A stretch of 64,000 nucleotides of DNA from Alligator mississippiensis. Taxonomy: Eukaryota > Chordata > Crocodylia > Alligatoridae. The position numbers and the translations under genes are program-made. This document shows, piece by piece, positions 63,997 to 64,000 of the stretch. The notes below the pieces were generated by a model. That model saw nothing but the letters and a program-made list of their open reading frames with translations. It made no database searches and was not told where the DNA came from. The stretch is from positions 145,481,433 to 145,545,432 of the forward strand of contig NC_081824.1 in NCBI RefSeq assembly GCF_030867095.1, given 5' to 3'. How positions within the stretch are numbered: the first letter of the stretch is position 1; each line of letters starts with the position of its first letter.

Positions 63997-64000
63997 ATGG

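Noticed and set aside
1..64000. CRISPR arrays, operons, phage or bacterial defence systems
   Set aside because: No spaced identical repeats and no prokaryotic gene layout; the window is vertebrate genomic DNA.

Overview
This is vertebrate nuclear DNA, most likely from a crocodilian (alligator or crocodile); a turtle is the main alternative. The reasons are the many CR1 LINEs with tcatagat-type 3' tails, several families of non-autonomous DNA transposons, a Penelope-like remnant, gammaretrovirus-like LTR elements, and a multi-exon host gene with normal vertebrate splice sites. There is no bacterial gene organisation and no CRISPR array. Most long open frames are accidental frames through GC-rich repeats.

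The host content is a same-strand tandem cluster of cytosolic sulfotransferase genes of the SULT6B1 type. Four loci are visible. Locus A contributes only its last coding exon (94-224). Locus B is complete: seven coding exons from 7109 to 24735 encode 312 residues with the PAPS-binding motifs and the catalytic histidine intact. Locus C is an orphan degenerate last exon (53311-53429) inside a segmental duplication of the 3' end of A. Locus D is the promoter, 5' UTR and start codon of another copy at the right edge (about 63790-64000).

Layout. 1-6840: 3' flank of A with hAT-like, foldback and Harbinger-like insertions. 6840-24815: SULT6B1 locus B; intron 1 holds a GC-rich repeat and an antisense CR1, and intron 6 holds an antisense CR1 with largely open ORF2 plus a nest of two sense CR1s and an antisense non-LTR element. 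24816-29780: mostly unassigned, with GC-rich repeats and a MITE. 29790-35455: a Penelope-like fragment next to a nearly full-length antisense CR1 (esterase ORF1, endonuclease, reverse transcriptase) that is interrupted by a chimeric insertion. 38990-40237: a GC-rich repeat and an antisense solo LTR. 41247-49284: an 8.0 kb provirus with two 500 bp LTRs. 49285-63790: repeats, including a 5S rRNA-CR1 chimera, a tRNA-Gly-like sequence and a striking palindrome.

The provirus has a gammaretrovirus-like plan: 4 bp target duplication, one CCHC zinc knuckle, gag and pol in one frame with TAG at the gag end, and a GPY/F integrase tail. Gag-pol is broken by about ten in-frame stops and two frameshifts, but env is an uninterrupted 422-codon frame. 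The env has a short SU and an internal hydrophobic loop between cysteines, so its layout differs from the usual gammaretroviral one. I regard the intact env, the SULT6B1 cluster with a GC-AG intron, and the two chimeric CR1 insertions (5S rRNA-CR1 and Penelope-CR1) as the most interesting signals. I did not find a convincing new multi-gene system.
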